Below, piece after piece: positions 8,611-11,588 of a stretch of DNA of 11,588 nucleotides. Source of the stretch: JBDREF01 sp043820045 (GTDB lineage: Bacteria; Planctomycetota; Phycisphaerae; Sedimentisphaerales; Anaerobacaceae); assembly GCA_043820045.1 (NCBI GenBank), contig JBDREF010000219.1:1-11588 (forward strand), in the 5' to 3' direction. The notes beneath the pieces are model-generated. The model was given only the letters and a program-made list of their open reading frames with translations, was not told where the DNA came from and searched no databases. Positions within the stretch are counted from its first letter, which is position 1; every line of letters starts with the position of its first letter. The position numbers and the translations under genes were made by a program.

Positions 8611-9672
8611 ATGAGTTTCAGTGAAAATTTAAAGCAAGAGGTAAAGGAAAAGGCTGCGTTCCGTTGTTGTAGATGCCAAGCTATAGGTGTGCAGGTGCAC
8701 CACATAGAACCTGAGAGTGAAGGTGGACCTGACACAGTTGAAAACGCTGCGCCCTTGTGTCCATGCTGCCATGATTACTTTGGGGCTAATCCGCAAAAGC
8801 GAAAGGAAATTAAACACATGAGGGATTGGTGGTACCAAAGAGTTGAGCTTCAGTACCCAAATAAGTACGCCACATTCGAACAGCTTAGTGAAATCTCTCG
8901 AAAATTGGAGGAAATACGTCAAGGCCAGAGTTCGGGAGTAACCGATTTGAAAAATGTAATGAAGTCTATCTTAGATAAGATGGTCGAGAGTATTAGCACA
9001 AAAAACGCCGACACTACAGCATTAGTTATTATAGATACCTCAGCGTTTATGTCAGAGGTCACGATAGGCGGAGAAATGGCACTGGGACGTTCTAACGTGA
9101 AAGAATTACATTATATCGTTCCGATTGCGAATATGGTCTCTATTATGCAGCATGGGATTTTATCAAACAAACTTATAAAGAAGTTATTTCACGAATCTTT
9201 TGCGGACGAAGAAATTCAGTATAGAAGGGAAAACATACAGGTTCCTGGCGGCCGAAAACTTCAGGAATATGCTAATCTCTATTTCGATGCTCACAATCCA
9301 ATGCTGTGCAAATGCAAGGATCAGAACAACAAGATATGTGTGCTGCGAATAAATGCGGAAGTCATGGATTTACCTGGAGTCACAATTGCCGACCAGAATG
9401 CCTCAAGCAATTATGTCCGTTTTTATCCTGTGGAAGAGGGCCTGGCAGCAATAGATCAAGATAGACTTTTTGCCCGACACTGGACGCACCCGGATAATCA
9501 ATATGAGGAATGGTCGCACAAATCACTCAAGTGTGCTGAAGTCCTCGTACCAGACAAGATCGAACCGCGATACTTGACGGGTGCCTATGTCGCCAACCAG
9601 ACAGCTTTAGCTGCTATCGAAAAACTGCATACAGGTTTGACCGTACATATAAGAAGTGATATATTCTTCTGA
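8611..9672 (+). CDS. darT: HNH-DarT fusion: HNH nuclease-like domain plus DNA ADP-ribosyltransferase toxin
   Basis: Predicted toxin. DarT enzymes use NAD+ to ADP-ribosylate thymidine in single-stranded DNA, blocking replication. Residues 1-80 form an intact HNH-type zinc module: C19-x2-C22, HHIEP with H30/H31, N45, then C50-x2-C53-H54, ending in KRKEIKHMRDWWY (63-75). A linker (about 81-160) has a short heptad-like helix (EQLSEISRKLEEI). The DarT/DUF4433-type domain covers about 165-353: HYIVPIANM, RRENIQVPGG (205-214), YANLYFDAHNPML (220-232), the DQNASS loop (261-266) and KCAEVLVP with the likely catalytic Glu310. Ordinary DarT is about 200-210 aa with no HNH, so the 160-aa extension is unusual. 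In canonical DarT the start motif reads roughly YH; here it is HY. AAAGGA at 8598-8603, 7 nt before the ATG, supports the start. darG follows after 9 bases. More AT-rich than ppdK (a hand-counted 60-base sample is 40% GC versus 63%). Confidence 0.85.
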   Translation: MSFSENLKQEVKEKAAFRCCRCQAIGVQVHHIEPESEGGPDTVENAAPLCPCCHDYFGANPQKRKEIKHMRDWWYQRVELQYPNKYATFEQLSEISRKLEEIRQGQSSGVTDLKNVMKSILDKMVESISTKNADTTALVIIDTSAFMSEVTIGGEMALGRSNVKELHYIVPIANMVSIMQHGILSNKLIKKLFHESFADEEIQYRRENIQVPGGRKLQEYANLYFDAHNPMLCKCKDQNNKICVLRINAEVMDLPGVTIADQNASSNYVRFYPVEEGLAAIDQDRLFARHWTHPDNQYEEWSHKSLKCAEVLVPDKIEPRYLTGAYVANQTALAAIEKLHTGLTVHIRSDIFF

Positions 9673-9681
9673 GAGGCAAGC

Positions 9682-10812
9682 ATGAAAATCTTAGTGGGCG
9701 ACATACTGAAATCCAAAGCACAGACCCTCGTCAACACTGTAAACTGTGTTGGAATAATGGGTAAGGGGATAGCTCTGGAGTTTAAAAATCGATTTCCTGA
9801 AATGTTCAGGGATTACGTCGAACGATGCGAACGCCACGAAGTACGCATCGGCCGGCCTTACCTCTATAAGAGTCTGTTCGGTCAGCAAATCTTAAATTTT
9901 CCAACCAAGGATCATTGGAAATCCCTCTCGAAGGTAAGCGACATTGAGAAAGGCATGGATTATCTCTTAGCACACTATAAGCAATGGGGCATAACCTCCA
10001 TAGCCATACCACCTCTTGGGTGCGGCAACGGCCAATTAGAATGGAAGGTGGTTGGCCCGATGATTTATGAGCGCGCTAAGAAAATGGACATACCTGTCGA
10101 GATTTACGCCCCATACGGCACAAATCCGGCTGAATTGACAGAGTCATTTCTACAAAGTGCGGGAAATGCAAACGAAGCGGATATCAATGGGCTGCGAAGA
10201 AAACGGCTTTCATTCAATCCAGCCTGGGTCGGTCTTGTTGAGATCCTTCGCCGGATTGAAAAACAACCTTATCATCGGCCAATCGGCAGGACTATTTTTC
10301 AAAAGATCGCATATGTAGCTACACAACAGGGACTGCCGACAGGATTTAGATATCAAAAATCGAGTTACGGGCCCTTCTCCAAAGAGCTCAAATCAGCCGA
10401 ATCCAAATTGATAAACAGCAATCTCTTACAGGAAGAACGCTTAGGAAGAATGTTCGAAGTCCGAGTCGGTTCGAGTTTCGATGTCTATTGGAGGCGCTAT
10501 GAGTCTTTGTTGGAAAAATACTCGCATGTAATTGAGAAGACTACAGACCTGTTTATGCGAGTGGACACAATACAGGCGGAAATACTTGCCACGGTACTTT
10601 TTACCGCAACTGAACTGAAGCAGAAGCGCAAATCAACAGTTTCCGAAACAGACGTTCTCGAAGCCGTAAGGGAATGGAAACAGCGAAGAAGACCTCTATT
10701 GGATGAGACCACGGTCGCTTCAGCGATCCGCAATCTTGGTATGCTGAACTGGCTCGACGTGCAACCTGACGAAAGACTACCCGTGTCCGAAGAAAGCGAA
10801 ATCTGCATTTGA
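9682..10812 (+). CDS. darG: DarG-type antitoxin, macro-domain DNA ADP-ribosyl glycohydrolase
   Basis: Antitoxin that removes ADP-ribose from thymidine and neutralises DarT. Residues 1-146 are a macro domain: GDILKSKAQTLVNTVNC (6-22, N21), GIMGKGIALEFK (24-35), NFPTKDHW (72-79) with K76 matching the lysine reported as catalytic in DarG, and PPLGCGNGQLEW (110-121). Residues about 175-376 resemble the C-terminal DarT-partner region of DarG, including IFQKIAYVATQQGLPTGFRY and SSYGPFSKELK, a winged-helix-like pattern also seen in Panacea/SocA-type antitoxins. GAGAGG at 9671-9676 overlaps the darT stop and lies 5 nt before the ATG, so the two genes are tightly coupled. This is the usual toxin-antitoxin order. 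Its presence supports an active toxin domain upstream. Whether it also restrains the HNH part is unknown. Confidence 0.93.
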   Translation: MKILVGDILKSKAQTLVNTVNCVGIMGKGIALEFKNRFPEMFRDYVERCERHEVRIGRPYLYKSLFGQQILNFPTKDHWKSLSKVSDIEKGMDYLLAHYKQWGITSIAIPPLGCGNGQLEWKVVGPMIYERAKKMDIPVEIYAPYGTNPAELTESFLQSAGNANEADINGLRRKRLSFNPAWVGLVEILRRIEKQPYHRPIGRTIFQKIAYVATQQGLPTGFRYQKSSYGPFSKELKSAESKLINSNLLQEERLGRMFEVRVGSSFDVYWRRYESLLEKYSHVIEKTTDLFMRVDTIQAEILATVLFTATELKQKRKSTVSETDVLEAVREWKQRRRPLLDETTVASAIRNLGMLNWLDVQPDERLPVSEESEICI

Positions 10813-10862
10813 GAAGATGTCATACCTCACATGCTCTTGGGAGAGGCGAATAACGATCTTGG

Positions 10863-11588
10863 TTATTCTTGATAAACCCAAGCCGGCGGATAACCACCCT
10901 CATTGAAATTAACACATTGATGGAGAAAATCGTAGATTGATTTACGGAATAGACCCTCGGGTATCCGAAGTTGGCGTATATCGAGTCTTTCTATTTCCTT
11001 CATCCGCTGATAGCTTAATCCTTGGGCGGTTCCCATGACTTTGCTTGGTTTCCTAAGCGTGTCTATTCCTAACCTCTGCATGTTCACATCATGGCATCCA
11101 AAGCCCAAGAAGTACAAAGCTTTGCAGTCTTTCATAAATTCCTGAAACTTCTGAAATCTGCCCGACTCTTCCGTAGTGCTTTCAGGCATTATCTGCAAGC
11201 TTTTTGCGGCAGCGATCACAGTATCGTGTGTAAGGCGGGTCTCACCTCCATAAGGAACTTCCGGTATAGGATTCTCAGGATCATCAGTTTGCCAAGACAA
11301 GCGGCCAAGGCTCCCGTACACATGAAGTATTTCAAGTTGGTTCAGTTTTTCCTTGCACTCATTTTCAGCCCTTCCAGTATACGTATTCCTGAACCGTTCA
11401 AACATATATTGTTCAAGCGACCGGTCATAGTTGAAAGTGACTACTGTGAGCTTGTTGTTCTGAAAATCATCAAATGGACAATTCAGGCGATCAAATAAAA
11501 CCTGATACCAGTTATTGTATGGATTCAGGTTTGATCTTCTCTCGCAACTGAGTAATACCACTGCAATGGCTACTTTTCCCGGCCAGAT
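10863..11588 (-). CDS. SIR2-like (SIR2_2-type) protein, C-terminal part; 5' end outside window
   Basis: The frame is open to the right edge, so the GTG at 11561 is probably internal and the N-terminal nucleotide-loop region is missing. Numbering from that GTG, visible SIR2-like motifs are VTFNYDRSLE (41-50, N44 and D46, cf. the TxNxD of sirtuins), LHVYGSLG (79-86, H80 at the catalytic-His place) and ALYFLGFGCHDVN (148-160). SIR2-like proteins of this kind occur in defence islands and several are NAD+-consuming abortive-infection effectors. No partner or effector domain is visible in this fragment, so the role is inferred from family only. It converges on darG with a 50-base gap and no clear terminator. 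The stop is TAA after AWVYQE. Confidence 0.75.
   Translation of the reverse strand: MWPGKVAIAVVLLSCERRSNLNPYNNWYQVLFDRLNCPFDDFQNNKLTVVTFNYDRSLEQYMFERFRNTYTGRAENECKEKLNQLEILHVYGSLGRLSWQTDDPENPIPEVPYGGETRLTHDTVIAAAKSLQIMPESTTEESGRFQKFQEFMKDCKALYFLGFGCHDVNMQRLGIDTLRKPSKVMGTAQGLSYQRMKEIERLDIRQLRIPEGLFRKSIYDFLHQCVNFNEGGYPPAWVYQE

Overview
The window reads as a chromosomal segment from a free-living environmental bacterium of moderate to high GC. It carries a housekeeping-type metabolic gene (pyruvate phosphate dikinase) between two groups of defence or conflict genes. A Planctomycetes/Phycisphaerae-like source is my best guess. It rests only on the PPDK sequence style, a 'four helix bundle' gene, and several low-complexity repeat types (TCTCAAATCTGAAAT-like, AATCTGTGG-like, TGTCATTGCGAG-like) that I associate with environmental genomes of that kind. 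The taxonomy is therefore weak.

Left part (1-5057), all on the + strand: a restriction-modification cluster. It starts with the C-terminal half of a type III-like restriction subunit (helicase motifs V and VI plus a nuclease-like end, cut by the window edge). Next is a 173-aa four-helix-bundle (S23/IVP-family) protein, then a 941-aa type III/beta-class adenine-N6 DNA methyltransferase with DPPY and DPTCGSGT motifs. AT-rich degenerate repeats of a TCTCAAATCTGAAATC-type unit lie at the 3' end of res, inside the four-helix gene, and between that gene and mod. They supply the stop codons of two genes and part of their coding sequence. A second, 9-nt repeat type is read in frame inside mod and recurs after it.

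Middle (5058-8610): a promoter-like sequence precedes ppdK, which appears intact at 901 aa. It is followed by about 670 bases without a convincing gene. This gap holds several dispersed-repeat hairpins, a 21-bp imperfect direct repeat, and a unit with TTGATT-17-TATAAT, stacked hairpins and a terminator-like hairpin. That unit looks like a small structured RNA or an attenuated leader.

Right part (8611-11588): a DarT/DarG-type toxin-antitoxin operon. The toxin is unusual because an intact HNH nuclease-like zinc module is fused to the N-terminus of the DarT (DUF4433-type) ADP-ribosyltransferase domain. The antitoxin has the usual macro domain plus a C-terminal DarT-partner region. Converging on it from the right is the C-terminal part of a SIR2-like protein, cut by the window edge. 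The DarTG segment is visibly more AT-rich than ppdK, consistent with acquired DNA. The most distinctive item is the HNH-DarT fusion. Next are the repeat arrays threaded through the RM cluster and the orphan structured RNA candidate.
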